DNA from: Deltaproteobacteria bacterium
GTDB taxonomy: Bacteria > Bdellovibrionota > Bdellovibrionia > Bdellovibrionales > JAMPXM01
Length of the DNA stretch: 64,000 bases
Reading direction: 5' to 3'
NCBI GenBank assembly: GCA_017302795.1
Contig: JAFLCB010000004.1
Location: 1 to 64,000 of the forward strand
The notes beneath the pieces are model-generated. The model saw only the letters and a list, made by a program, of their open reading frames with translations, was not told where the DNA came from and did no database searches. Shown here one piece after another: positions 17,191-25,180 of the stretch. Position 1 is the first letter of the stretch; every line of letters starts with the position of its first letter. The position numbers were made by a program, and so were the translations under genes.

Positions 17191-18438
17191 TTAAAGAACT
17201 TTGGAAACCAGCCGCAGTGCCGCTAGGTACTGTGCTTTCCTAAATAGCTTGCTGTCTTCCTCAGAGGTCATTCCATGCTTTCGCTTTTCGGCGATTTCTA
17301 AAAGTCGCTGGCTTGCATTGGGCAAGCGGCTTAGCTCCTGCTCGGTTGCGTCGCGGATCTGCAGGACGAGGTTACGTTTTTGCTGAAGAGTGGAAAAGCG
17401 CGGTCCAAACAATTTCAGCTCAGCAACAAATCTCTCGGCCTCTACTTGATTAGACTGAAGCTCTTCAAGTGAACTTCGCACTTCTTTTTGATTCGGAAGA
17501 CGTTGATTGATCCAGATCGCAAGTTCAAAGACGTCGCGCTCAAGCTCGAGGCTCTTCATTCTCAAGACCGATTCTTTTTCGGCCGCCGTCTGAGTTTCCT
17601 TTAATGCCTCTGGCAGGTTTTCTAAGAACTGACGGCTGGTTTCTTTTTCTTTTTCAAGCGAGGCGACCACAAATCCCGCCGGCAAAATGACAATCGCCGC
17701 CACTGCTGTACCGAGGACCCACTTCGACCGAGCGGCCATTGGAATCAGCGGCAAAACGCGAGCTGTGAACCAAGAAGAGAGGTACTTTCGAAAGATCTTT
17801 TTCCCGAGGCTAATAACTATCCCTCCACCGACGAAAAGACTCACATTGCTACCGACCAACTGAGAAATCTTGAGATCGCGCTGAAACCGCTCGGCGCAGG
17901 CTTTTGGCCCTTCGGGATTTGCAAGTTCAAGGCACTGCTTGCGCACTTCGACCCAAAATGCTTTGGATTTCATAAGAGTTGCAACCACCCTCGAGGTTGA
18001 TCCTAGTAAGGACTGCTCGGCGTGTTGAAAATCAAAAGTAGCAAGAAGCGCATGTCCAGTTATTGTGAGCCACGCAAACTCTGACGCCATACGAAGCCTT
18101 GCTTCTTCGGGAGTAGGCCTATTCCCGCCATTGAAATGGCTAATTGGAACCGGGTACTTCGCCGTCCATTTATATATGTACATCAGCTCGCGCACCCACT
18201 TAGGCGCTTCAGCCTCAAGGGCCTGGCGATATCCATATTCCTCATCGACAGTTTGGATAAATTCATCTGGACTGAGACTTGGGTACGCGGGAGTGCCTAT
18301 TGGGCTTTCGCTAGCAACGGCCTTAAACGTGACGCCTGTGAAACAAGTGAAAAACGTGAAGATTGCCACATAGAATACAAAATAGGACGGCAAACGAACG
18401 CGGAGATCTTCTATGGTGCGATGCAATCGATCGTTCAT
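17191..18438 (-). CDS. Hypothetical membrane protein with periplasmic/cytoplasmic coiled coil
   Basis: This 415-residue protein starts at ATG 18438 behind an excellent ACGGAGGT site. An N-terminal hydrophobic segment (YFVFYVAIFTFFTCFTGVTF) precedes a 150-residue soluble part. Further hydrophobic stretches lie near residues 195-212 (VSLFVGGGIVISL) and 243-260 (VLGTAVAAIVILPAGFVVASL). The last 150 residues are charged helices with coiled-coil character (EKESVLRMKSLELERDVFEL). No family is recognised. It lies 29 bp downstream of the small exported protein at 18468-19115, and both have strong ribosome sites. They are probably one operon. Confidence 0.7.
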   Translation of the reverse strand: MNDRLHRTIEDLRVRLPSYFVFYVAIFTFFTCFTGVTFKAVASESPIGTPAYPSLSPDEFIQTVDEEYGYRQALEAEAPKWVRELMYIYKWTAKYPVPISHFNGGNRPTPEEARLRMASEFAWLTITGHALLATFDFQHAEQSLLGSTSRVVATLMKSKAFWVEVRKQCLELANPEGPKACAERFQRDLKISQLVGSNVSLFVGGGIVISLGKKIFRKYLSSWFTARVLPLIPMAARSKWVLGTAVAAIVILPAGFVVASLEKEKETSRQFLENLPEALKETQTAAEKESVLRMKSLELERDVFELAIWINQRLPNQKEVRSSLEELQSNQVEAERFVAELKLFGPRFSTLQQKRNLVLQIRDATEQELSRLPNASQRLLEIAEKRKHGMTSEEDSKLFRKAQYLAALRLVSKVL

Positions 18439-18467
18439 ATCGGACCTCCGTAAAATTATCGAATCAA

Positions 18468-19115
18468 TTAACGAGTAAGAAGCGGCTGGAATTGATTAGC
18501 AATTTCCTGCTTTTGAACCATGAGGTTCACAATTTTCGCATCAAGGGCTTGAATGCTTGCTTGGTATTGTTCTTCGCTCATATTGATAATCCAGTATGTT
18601 TCGTACTGGACATAGGCGAATGTTCCGAGAGCCGCTGTCGATACAAAGTTCTTTGGAACTTTAAGACCCTGCCACAAAGATGTGATGGAGGCCCAAACGC
18701 GTTGAGCGCCTGCACGCATAACTCCGACATCGCCACGGCTTGCTGCCCATACTTCACGAACCAACGCTACACTTGGCGCAGCGCCTTTGAACCAGATAGC
18801 TGCTAAACGCGCGTCCAAAACAACTGTTACGCCGCCAAGAGCTAGATCAGCAGGTGTTTGTGCCAGGTCAGATTCAAAAGCATTGGTAAGCCCACGGCTT
18901 CCTTCAAAAGACATCTGCACAATCTCGAAAAACTTAATTTGAGCATCCAGTATCGCCAATTGAGCCAATTGGACAGCGCGAAGTTCGCTTGCGATTTCGA
19001 CGGCAAGGTCGAGTGTCGTCGCTTCTTTTGGCAATTCAACGTTGTTGGCTTTTGCACTGACAGCAGTCATTGAAACAATAGCTGCGCAAATCGCAGATTT
19101 TAAAAACATGTTCAT
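18468..19115 (-). CDS. Hypothetical exported helical protein
   Basis: This 215-residue protein starts at ATG 19115, seven bases after GGGGAG. Signal peptide residues 1-23 end in VSAKAN. The mature sequence is strongly helical and poor in cysteine. It has Ala/Leu-rich stretches (TLDLAVEIASELRAVQLAQL, VTVVLDARLAAIWF, TAALGTFAYVQYETYWI) that could be amphipathic or membrane-associated, and a C-terminal helix (YQASIQALDAKIVNLMVQ). No homologous family comes to mind. It is the first gene of a pair with the membrane protein that follows. Confidence 0.68.
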   Translation of the reverse strand: MNMFLKSAICAAIVSMTAVSAKANNVELPKEATTLDLAVEIASELRAVQLAQLAILDAQIKFFEIVQMSFEGSRGLTNAFESDLAQTPADLALGGVTVVLDARLAAIWFKGAAPSVALVREVWAASRGDVGVMRAGAQRVWASITSLWQGLKVPKNFVSTAALGTFAYVQYETYWIINMSEEQYQASIQALDAKIVNLMVQKQEIANQFQPLLTR

Positions 19116-19241
19116 TTTATTCTCCCCTAAAGCCATGGTGGTGGCTGATTGATGTCGGGGAACATAGCCGAAAGGTCAGATTTCAGACAGTTTCGGCTTA
19201 AATATCATGCGAAAGAGGTGACACCGGGAAGCTATGACAAA

Positions 19242-20267
19242 CTACCGTGAAATTCGGTGAGGCGAAATCGAAACAGTCCACTCGGGACCGGATCCAATAC
19301 CAAACTTCTTTGCGAAGTCTCCTTGATTGATCGCAAGGGACACGTTCAAGAGACTGTTAAAATATAAAAGTGGGCGGCCTTTTGGTACCGCTGCAAATGT
19401 GGCGCCGAACGGTAGAATTTGGTCGAACATTGGCTTTAACTTTCGGGCCGACTTAGGCGCGGACTTGGGCGGGAGACTTTTTGGGAGCTCGACTTCAACT
19501 TCTTTTTTGAAGATTTGAACTCGGAACTGAGCAGCAGGTCCAAGAAGAAGCTTAGCTTCGACCAATGACTTAGGAATGTTCGTCCAGACATTCCCGAATT
19601 GAGGATCCAAAAGCGGTATTCCGCCAAAGATCAGTGATTCTGTTTCAAGAAATTCGGGCCTCTGATAACTTAGACGCACGAGGCTTGAGGCGCTGCCCGG
19701 CGCGCCGAGATCTTCGAAACGAACCTGACCACTTGCCAGCCTTGCGCCCACATAGACATAAAGGTCGCGCCCATGAAAGGTGTAGGAATCTTCGCTCCCC
19801 TTCAAACGTTGCTTTGATTCGTCGATTTGCATGACGGCATCTATACCGGCCTGATCTGCCACCAATGTTGTAAGGCCATTGTCAGGGCCAACAAAAAAGT
19901 GACCAGACTTAGTTTTCACAACAACTGATTTTCGTTCTGAACCAACTCCGGGATCTACGACAGTCACAAACACGGTTCCTGCTGGCCAATATTTAAAGGT
20001 CTGCTGAAGCCGATAGGAGGCATCCCATATCGAGTAGTTCGGGATTTCGTGCGTCAGATCACTTACCAACAATCCGGGTGCGGCCTGGTGGGCAACGCCC
20101 TTCATAGCACTTACGGCACCGTCGCGAAGTCCGAAGTCTGTCATCAAAACGAGGGCCGGCCGACCGGCATTGGCCTGTTCTGTTTCAGTCGGCGAAGACG
20201 CGCAACCGACGAGCACCGACGAAAGAATAATTGCCGTCAGAAGCGAAACGGAAAACGAATGAGCCAT
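19242..20267 (-). CDS. SAM hydroxide adenosyltransferase (DUF62) as a lipoprotein
   Basis: This 341-residue protein begins with a lipoprotein signal whose lipobox L-V-G-C places Cys22 as the lipidated residue. The body matches the DUF62/SAM hydroxide adenosyltransferase family: VLMTDFGLRDGAVSAMKGV, VFVTVVDPGVGSERKSVVV, FFVGPDNGLTTLV and YTFHGRDLYVYVGARLASG. A C-terminal domain ends in PLLYFNSLLNVSLAINQGDF, as in family members (N-S-x-G-x-l-e-i-A). The family hydrolyses S-adenosylmethionine to adenosine and methionine. SAM is cytosolic, so a surface-anchored copy is puzzling. A linker rich in Lys/Pro/Ser (SLPPKSAPKSARKLKP) interrupts the C-terminal barrel. Confidence 0.88.
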   Translation of the reverse strand: MAHSFSVSLLTAIILSSVLVGCASSPTETEQANAGRPALVLMTDFGLRDGAVSAMKGVAHQAAPGLLVSDLTHEIPNYSIWDASYRLQQTFKYWPAGTVFVTVVDPGVGSERKSVVVKTKSGHFFVGPDNGLTTLVADQAGIDAVMQIDESKQRLKGSEDSYTFHGRDLYVYVGARLASGQVRFEDLGAPGSASSLVRLSYQRPEFLETESLIFGGIPLLDPQFGNVWTNIPKSLVEAKLLLGPAAQFRVQIFKKEVEVELPKSLPPKSAPKSARKLKPMFDQILPFGATFAAVPKGRPLLYFNSLLNVSLAINQGDFAKKFGIGSGPEWTVSISPHRISR

Positions 20268-20385
20268 AAGGTCCCCTTTTGAACGCCATTTTCCTAGTTT
20301 TTTTTCCGGTCATTTCAATGGCCAAGCCAAGATTTTCGCGATATCACAATTAAACGTCAACCCTCAGAGAAAGGTCTTCGAACTC

Positions 20386-20832
20386 ATGACACATTCAGCT
20401 CGCCGTCTTAAACCGGTTTTAACTGCCTTGACTGTTTTGTCGGTAACTTTCTTGATCGGCCACTCTTCGACGTCACAGGCCCACAGCGGCCACACCCCAA
20501 ATGTTTGTTCGGCGACGGCTTCGGCTGTTTGTGCCCATCTTGGATTCGATGCAGAACCAAACTCGACAGATTCTTGGTCGTTCATGCTTCACTTCATGCC
20601 GGCAGCCGGTGTCGATCCGAAGTTGATAACCAACGTCAGCGCAAAACTTTGGATGGACATGGGCTCTCACTCCCACGGCTCTTCTCCTGTGACGATCGCT
20701 GCGGTTGATGATGTTCATTACCAGGTCACTGATGCTTATTTTCCGATGGCCGGTCCATGGCAAGTCAAGGTGGGCTTCACTTACGATAGTATCAATCACG
20801 AAATCATTATTCCCGTCATGGTTGGCAAGTGA
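20386..20832 (+). CDS. Exported YtkA/FixH-like protein
   Basis: This 148-residue protein has a signal peptide (residues 1-32, TSQAHS). The mature part begins with a His-rich SGHTPNVC and shows the small immunoglobulin-like YtkA/FixH pattern: a strand with KLWMDMGSHSHGSSPVTIAAV, then VTDAYFPMAGPWQVKVGFTYD. The M-x-M...H-x-H cluster before S-S-P-V is typical of this fold and suggests Cu(I)/Cu(II) binding. ATG 20386 follows AGAAAGG. The next gene overlaps or follows within 15 nt. A paralogue sits two genes on (21423), sharing H-G-S-S-P-V-T and the x-x-G-x-W-x-V/I-x-x tail. Confidence 0.75.
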   Translation: MTHSARRLKPVLTALTVLSVTFLIGHSSTSQAHSGHTPNVCSATASAVCAHLGFDAEPNSTDSWSFMLHFMPAAGVDPKLITNVSAKLWMDMGSHSHGSSPVTIAAVDDVHYQVTDAYFPMAGPWQVKVGFTYDSINHEIIIPVMVGK

Positions 20833-20846
20833 TACGTGAAGGTAAA

Positions 20847-21419
20847 ATGCTTTTTGCTTTGTTGACGTTTTTTGTTTGCAGCGTTTCAGGCCTAAACCTT
20901 GCGAACTCTTCGAAAGCAACGGCATTGGAATTCACTGGACAAGATCTTCGCCAATCGAACCCTGAAAGCACCGCGATTAAAATTTCGACTGGTGACTCGG
21001 AACACATCGTGGTTTTGTTTCTATCGGCAAAATGCCCTTGCTCGATCAGCCACATGCAAGAAATCAAAAGTCTGGCAGCCGACTTTCCAGATTTTAAATT
21101 TGTCGCAATCAACTCGAATAAAAATGAGCCGAGTGAAGTGGGTTCCGGCTTTTTTTCTAACTTAGAATTGTCGTTTCCCGTTCTTCGTGATGAGAACTTG
21201 AAGTACGCAGACTTGCTGAAAGCCGTCAAAACCCCTCACGCGTTCGTTCTAGATAAAAATGGCGAAATTCTTTACCAGGGTGGGGTCTCGGACTCGGCGA
21301 AGTTTCCAAATGCGAAGAGATTATTTCTTCGCGAAGCTCTTACAGATCTAAAGTCGAAGAAGTCGATCAAAACTCCGATTGCGCGGGCACTTGGCTGCGC
21401 AATCGCGAGAAGCGAATAG
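20847..21419 (+). CDS. Exported thioredoxin-fold (redoxin/TlpA-like) protein with CPC motif
   Basis: This 190-residue protein starts at ATG 20847 behind GAAGG; GTG 20829, overlapping the previous stop, is the alternative. The signal peptide is about 20 residues. The redoxin-type fold shows HIVVLFLSAKCPCSISHMQE, with C-P-C in place of the usual C-x-x-C, then DFKFVAINSNKNE, FPVLRDENLKYADLLK and the cis-Pro region VKTPHAFVLDKNGEILYQGG. Proteins with this S-A-K/T-x-C-P-x-S pattern are thought to act as periplasmic thiol oxidoreductases or metallochaperones. It lies between two YtkA/FixH-like proteins, pointing to a copper-handling role. Confidence 0.82.
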   Translation: MLFALLTFFVCSVSGLNLANSSKATALEFTGQDLRQSNPESTAIKISTGDSEHIVVLFLSAKCPCSISHMQEIKSLAADFPDFKFVAINSNKNEPSEVGSGFFSNLELSFPVLRDENLKYADLLKAVKTPHAFVLDKNGEILYQGGVSDSAKFPNAKRLFLREALTDLKSKKSIKTPIARALGCAIARSE

Positions 21420-21422
21420 TTT

Positions 21423-21878
21423 ATGTCCCGATTGGTTCAATCTTCATTGAAATTGTTGACCTTGTCACTTTCGCTGTATCTCGTATTTGTCGGCTGTGCG
21501 AAACCGAACTATGCGGCTGATGGGAAAGATACGTCATTCTCCGGCAAACCTGGCACCGGCAGGTGTACAGCGGAAGCATCGACCGGTTCCATTTGCATCA
21601 AAGTCACATGGGAATCACTGCCTACAGAGACACAGTTTGGAAGTTTCGTATTTACTTTGTCGGATCTCGCATCGGATCGACTTGATTTAACTGATCATAA
21701 CCCAATCTCGGTCGTGCTTTGGATGCCCAGCATGGGCCATGGCTCATCGCCGGTTACCGTAGAAAAGATCACCCCCGGAATTTATCGGGCGAAAAAGGTG
21801 TTTTTTAATATGAAGGGCGATTGGGAGATCCAATTCAAAATTGGACCAAGCCAAGCAGTCTATGCTCTCGACATTTAA
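21423..21878 (+). CDS. YtkA/FixH-like lipoprotein
   Basis: This 151-residue protein begins with a lipoprotein signal with lipobox F-V-G-C (Cys25). The mature protein has VVLWMPSMGHGSSPVTVEKI and YRAKKVFFNMKGDWEIQFK. This is the same block as in the exported protein at 20386, so the two are probable paralogues, one lipid-anchored and one soluble. The M-P-S-M-G-H cluster is a likely metal site. It begins 3 nt after the thioredoxin-fold gene and its end overlaps the next start by 17 nt. Confidence 0.75.
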   Translation: MSRLVQSSLKLLTLSLSLYLVFVGCAKPNYAADGKDTSFSGKPGTGRCTAEASTGSICIKVTWESLPTETQFGSFVFTLSDLASDRLDLTDHNPISVVLWMPSMGHGSSPVTVEKITPGIYRAKKVFFNMKGDWEIQFKIGPSQAVYALDI

Positions 21879-22806
21879 AACACTTTTTAACTTTGCGTTG
21901 TCGATCGCGTTTTTCGCTGCACCTACTTTCGCATCTAAGCCGGCCTCTGCCGCTGCTTGCTGCGGGGGCGGAAGTGGCGTCCCAGGCATCATTGTCGGCG
22001 ATGAAAAGGCCAATCTCACGTTCGAGATTTCGAATTTACATATAAAAACCGACGTCAGCCAGCAATCAATATGGCGCGATCGATCTGAAGTCGATTCAAC
22101 CTCCTCCTTGAGATTGCAATACACTCAAGTTTTCAATGACCGTTTCCAAACTGGCATCAGCACATCTTTCATCCGACGGGATCGAGGAGATTACAGTTCG
22201 TCGGGTCTAGGCGATACATCGCTTCACATCGGCTATGAAACTTTACCCGAGTGGGAATACAGCGCCTGGCGACCAAGGGCAGTTAGCTACATTGGGTTAA
22301 CGATGCCAACTGGAAGATCGATTTACGAAGCAGAGGACTTACGTTTGTTAGACTCCAGAGGAAAAGGCTTTTGGTCCGCCCGGATTGGCACAGCCTTCAC
22401 AAAAGTCGTCGGTCACTGGAGTTTTATTTCCAATATAGAACTAGTCAGAACTTTTTCCAGATCGTTCGATACTCTTGCCTACGAAGGTATCATTGAGCCT
22501 CAGAACTCGGTAAGTGCGGTTGTTGGAACAGGATATTCTTTTGGCGATGTCACACTTCAAGCAAGTCTACTTCATCTGTATGAAAGCCAATTGATTCTTT
22601 CGGGACCACCATCATCTGTCACTGAAGATTCACAGGTTTCAACTTTGACAGTTGGCGGCTCAATGCCTATTGGTTCGGAGAACATCAACGGCGATTTGTG
22701 GTTCTTGAGGGCTGACTATTTCGATCAAAGATTGTTTGGCGATCCAAAAAACACAGCTCTTTCGACGGGCGTTTCAGTGTCTTTTCGGCGCAGTTTCAGC
22801 CGTTAA
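21862..22806 (+). CDS. Outer-membrane beta-barrel protein of metal-handling-like operon
   Basis: This 314-residue protein starts at ATG 21862, inside the end of the preceding gene. The signal peptide (residues 1-30) is followed by a Cys/Gly cluster ACCGGGSG, a possible metal-binding N-terminus. The rest is a run of alternating amphipathic strands (LRLQYTQVFNDRFQTGIST, VSYIGLTMPTGRS, SVSAVVGTGYSFGDVTLQA) and ends in GVSVSFRRSFSR, so an outer-membrane barrel is likely. No named family is certain. Gene order suggests it works with the two YtkA/FixH-like proteins and the CPC protein, perhaps as an export channel. Confidence 0.72.
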   Translation: MLSTFKTLFNFALSIAFFAAPTFASKPASAAACCGGGSGVPGIIVGDEKANLTFEISNLHIKTDVSQQSIWRDRSEVDSTSSLRLQYTQVFNDRFQTGISTSFIRRDRGDYSSSGLGDTSLHIGYETLPEWEYSAWRPRAVSYIGLTMPTGRSIYEAEDLRLLDSRGKGFWSARIGTAFTKVVGHWSFISNIELVRTFSRSFDTLAYEGIIEPQNSVSAVVGTGYSFGDVTLQASLLHLYESQLILSGPPSSVTEDSQVSTLTVGGSMPIGSENINGDLWFLRADYFDQRLFGDPKNTALSTGVSVSFRRSFSR

Positions 22807-22828
22807 ACCGCGTTGAGTTTCAAGAGCC

Positions 22829-23932
22829 TCAGGGCTTTTGTTTGAAGAAGCGACGAAGACTGACTGGCTCGAGCTTGCGACCAGCATAGCTTTCGAACTG
22901 GTTCATCGAATCATTGAATGACTTTTCGCATCGCTGCCACAGAACCGAGTCAAGAGCCGCGTAAGCCTGAGCCAAGGCCGCTTCTGCCGCTATTTTGTCG
23001 GTCGGATTCAAAAGAAGCCCAGACGTTGGTGCCATTCGCGTTAATCGCTCTCGCCACCGTTCGGAGTCGCACGCGAGAAAGCCCAGAATTTTAGGAGTCT
23101 TCGACGACATCATGAGGGCGCTGGTTAGATCTTCAAGCCCCGGCTTTGTTTTCGAATAGTGGTCGTAATCAATTTTTCCGTCCTCTTTGCGCCGGACCGC
23201 CGGTGAAAAATCTGGTCCACCGCCTTTTCGTGCGTGCCCGACATACATCAACATGTCGGCTTCGCTGATCCCCGTGTAGAAAACTTTTTTAGCGTTATCC
23301 GACTTCTCTTTTTGTTCTTGAGAAAATGCCTGATTGATACGGTCGCTTGTGGAATTTGAACTCGCCGTTAGCCGCAAATTGATCTTGTGTTTTTCACCGG
23401 TAGGACCGACCACCGTTTTTTCAAATAGATCCGCATCGTCTGCCGAGCGCGAAAAGCCACAAACGCGCACGTTCGATTCGCAAGCCGACATCACCCGGTC
23501 TACAAACAATTGTCGGGTGAGCGTGTCATCAACAACAAAATCATCGCTGTCATCGCCATAGCCAAAAACGTATCGAATATCGATTTCTGGCTTGGAGTAA
23601 AAGTTGGACCAAGTCGCAATGCATTTTTTCTTTTCAGCAGTGGCGCTGGCATCAGGCATCGTCAAGCCCATTTCACCTGCGGATCCAGCGTAACATTCGT
23701 AGCAGCTCCGCTGCTCGTAGCGAAGATTGTCGAGCGCATCAGTTGTGTCTTGAATGAGTCTCAAATTTCGCTCGACAATTTCTTTTTCAATTTGAACTTC
23801 GGTCTTCTTGCCTTGTGCCGGGATTTTAGATACGGCACGTGTTTGGGCTTGGCCATTTGGACCAAACCCTGCGCCCACAATAGCGAGAGCGACAGCTAGC
23901 GGAAAAGTGGAAATGAAAACGCGAGGCTTCAT
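22829..23932 (-). CDS. Exported protein with caspase/CHAT-like (clan CD) Cys-His pattern
   Basis: This 367-residue protein has a signal peptide (about 1-29). Its central region suggests a caspase-hemoglobinase fold. The hydrophobic strand DMLMYVGHARKGGGPDF presents His233, and a second strand KILGFLACDSERW presents Cys288, 55 residues later. That is the order and context seen in CHAT, gingipain and caspase peptidases (h-h-h-G-H ... h-h-h-L-x-A-C). Between them lies DGKIDYDHYSKTKPGLEDL, plausibly the substrate loop. The N-terminal third has a C-Y-E-C pair. I know no exact family. It overlaps by 4 nt (ATGA) the helical-repeat gene upstream, so the two are coupled. Confidence 0.65.
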   Translation of the reverse strand: MKPRVFISTFPLAVALAIVGAGFGPNGQAQTRAVSKIPAQGKKTEVQIEKEIVERNLRLIQDTTDALDNLRYEQRSCYECYAGSAGEMGLTMPDASATAEKKKCIATWSNFYSKPEIDIRYVFGYGDDSDDFVVDDTLTRQLFVDRVMSACESNVRVCGFSRSADDADLFEKTVVGPTGEKHKINLRLTASSNSTSDRINQAFSQEQKEKSDNAKKVFYTGISEADMLMYVGHARKGGGPDFSPAVRRKEDGKIDYDHYSKTKPGLEDLTSALMMSSKTPKILGFLACDSERWRERLTRMAPTSGLLLNPTDKIAAEAALAQAYAALDSVLWQRCEKSFNDSMNQFESYAGRKLEPVSLRRFFKQKP

Positions 23933-24882
23933 TCCGGCTTTCCTATTTCAAACTTCAAGGCTTTGGCTTCTGCTTCCTGACAAAGCTTTCTGGTTTTTTC
24001 GTTCGAATCAAGAACACAATTGATTCCATTAGTGGGCCCAGCTATCGCTTTATAAATTGCTAAAAAATCTTTTTCATCTGCAGACAAAAGCGCTAGGTAA
24101 GCGCGCTCTCGCGCCTGAAATGGACTGACCCGAATCGCAGTTTTCAAAAACTTGATGCGGTCCGAAATCGGCAAAGGCAGTGAGAGCCGGAACCAATCGA
24201 CAGCATGAATTCGAATTTCGTAAACATCGTTGGTCAGAAGCTTTTCAAGAGTTTCCGCCGAAGGCTTCTGGCCAAGCTCGGACATCGCGTCGGTCAGCGC
24301 CCCGATCACTGCAAGTCGGTCGGCCGACGGCCGGTTTGCTTCCATCAGAAATAGAAGTTCTTGATCGAAATTCGATTTACTTAAATCCCCGGAAATTGCC
24401 ATCAATCGAATGCGCATGGCACGCAAGCGTCCATCAAACGACGTTTCTATTTTTTGTTTTGCAATTGAGGCCAGCAAGATTTTGGCGTCTGCTTTCGAAA
24501 AACTCTTGTGGCGACGAAGCACTTCGATTGTACGAAGGGCCTGACCTGCTTCGAAGGAAGTTTTAGCTGGAAAGACTTTTGCCATTTCAACAACAAAGGC
24601 CTGAAGTTCTTTTTCGTTGAGAGAACGGATCAACGATGCTTTACGGCTGGCAGTCCCTTCGTCGTCATCCAAAACAATCTGAAGATCACTGAATCTGACA
24701 GTGCCACTGGCTATAGCCACCCCAGGCCACGCTAGCTCGAATACGAATGTAAATATGACGGACCAAGTGCAGACCAAGCCAACGTCCCGAAGAGCGCGGC
24801 CTACTGTTAGATATATTCTCGAAACTCGTGCTATTTTCACAGACTCCCTATCGGAAGTTCGTGTTTGAAATTGGAGTCCCAT
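23929..24882 (-). CDS. Exported alpha-helical repeat (HEAT-like) protein
   Basis: This protein is up to 317 residues long. A hydrophobic export segment (VGLVCTWSVIFTFVFELAWPGVAIAS) is followed by helix-turn-helix repeats of 30-40 residues (RRHKSFSKADAKILLASIAK, RLAVIGALTDAMSELGQ, VYEIRIHAVDWFRLSL, RERAYLALLSA), a pattern like HEAT or armadillo scaffolds. The start may be ATG 24882 or GTG 24840, the latter behind AGGGAG. The latter would free the promoter of the divergent Smr gene. The coupled caspase-like gene follows, so a scaffold/substrate-adaptor role is a reasonable guess. Confidence 0.62.
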   Translation of the reverse strand: MGLQFQTRTSDRESVKIARVSRIYLTVGRALRDVGLVCTWSVIFTFVFELAWPGVAIASGTVRFSDLQIVLDDDEGTASRKASLIRSLNEKELQAFVVEMAKVFPAKTSFEAGQALRTIEVLRRHKSFSKADAKILLASIAKQKIETSFDGRLRAMRIRLMAISGDLSKSNFDQELLFLMEANRPSADRLAVIGALTDAMSELGQKPSAETLEKLLTNDVYEIRIHAVDWFRLSLPLPISDRIKFLKTAIRVSPFQARERAYLALLSADEKDFLAIYKAIAGPTNGINCVLDSNEKTRKLCQEAEAKALKFEIGKPE

Positions 24883-24894
24883 CAGGCCTACAAT
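24865..24894 (+). promoter_or_regulatory. Sigma-70-type promoter giving a probably leaderless Smr mRNA
   Basis: TTGAAA (24865-24870) and TACAAT (24889-24894) are spaced 18 bp. Transcription would start about seven bases later, at or next to the ATG at 24902. No Shine-Dalgarno sequence precedes that ATG, which agrees with a leaderless transcript. Confidence 0.55.
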
Positions 24895-24901
24895 ATTAGC
24901 T

Positions 24902-25159
24902 ATGGGAAAAAATCAACGCCCGCCAAAAGGCCAGGTCATGCCCACGCTCGATCTGCATGGCTTCAAGGTCGCCGATGTCATCGACGCCGTTGACCGATTC
25001 CTTGTTCAAAACCAAAAGCGTGGTGCACATAAGGTCCGGATCATTACGGGACGTGGGACCGGTGCCGTACGAAAAGAAGCTCTCGACTGGCTTAAGCGCG
25101 GTGGCTTTCCCTATACACAAGAGAACGAGGGATCGTATTTTGTCCACCTCGGCGACTAA
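24902..25159 (+). CDS. Small Smr-domain protein
   Basis: This 85-residue protein consists only of a Smr (small MutS-related) domain: the LDLHGF motif (residues 16-21), a helix VIDAVDRFLVQNQ, and the T/S-G-x-G stretch IITGRGTGAVRKEALDWL. Stand-alone Smr proteins are nucleases or nucleic-acid binders; the homologous SmrB cleaves mRNA at collided ribosomes. This one lacks SmrB's N-terminal ribosome-binding extension. Oligoribonuclease follows after 21 nt, so an RNA-turnover operon is plausible. Confidence 0.9.
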   Translation: MGKNQRPPKGQVMPTLDLHGFKVADVIDAVDRFLVQNQKRGAHKVRIITGRGTGAVRKEALDWLKRGGFPYTQENEGSYFVHLGD

Positions 25160-25180
25160 CTGAAAGGAATTCGACTCAAA

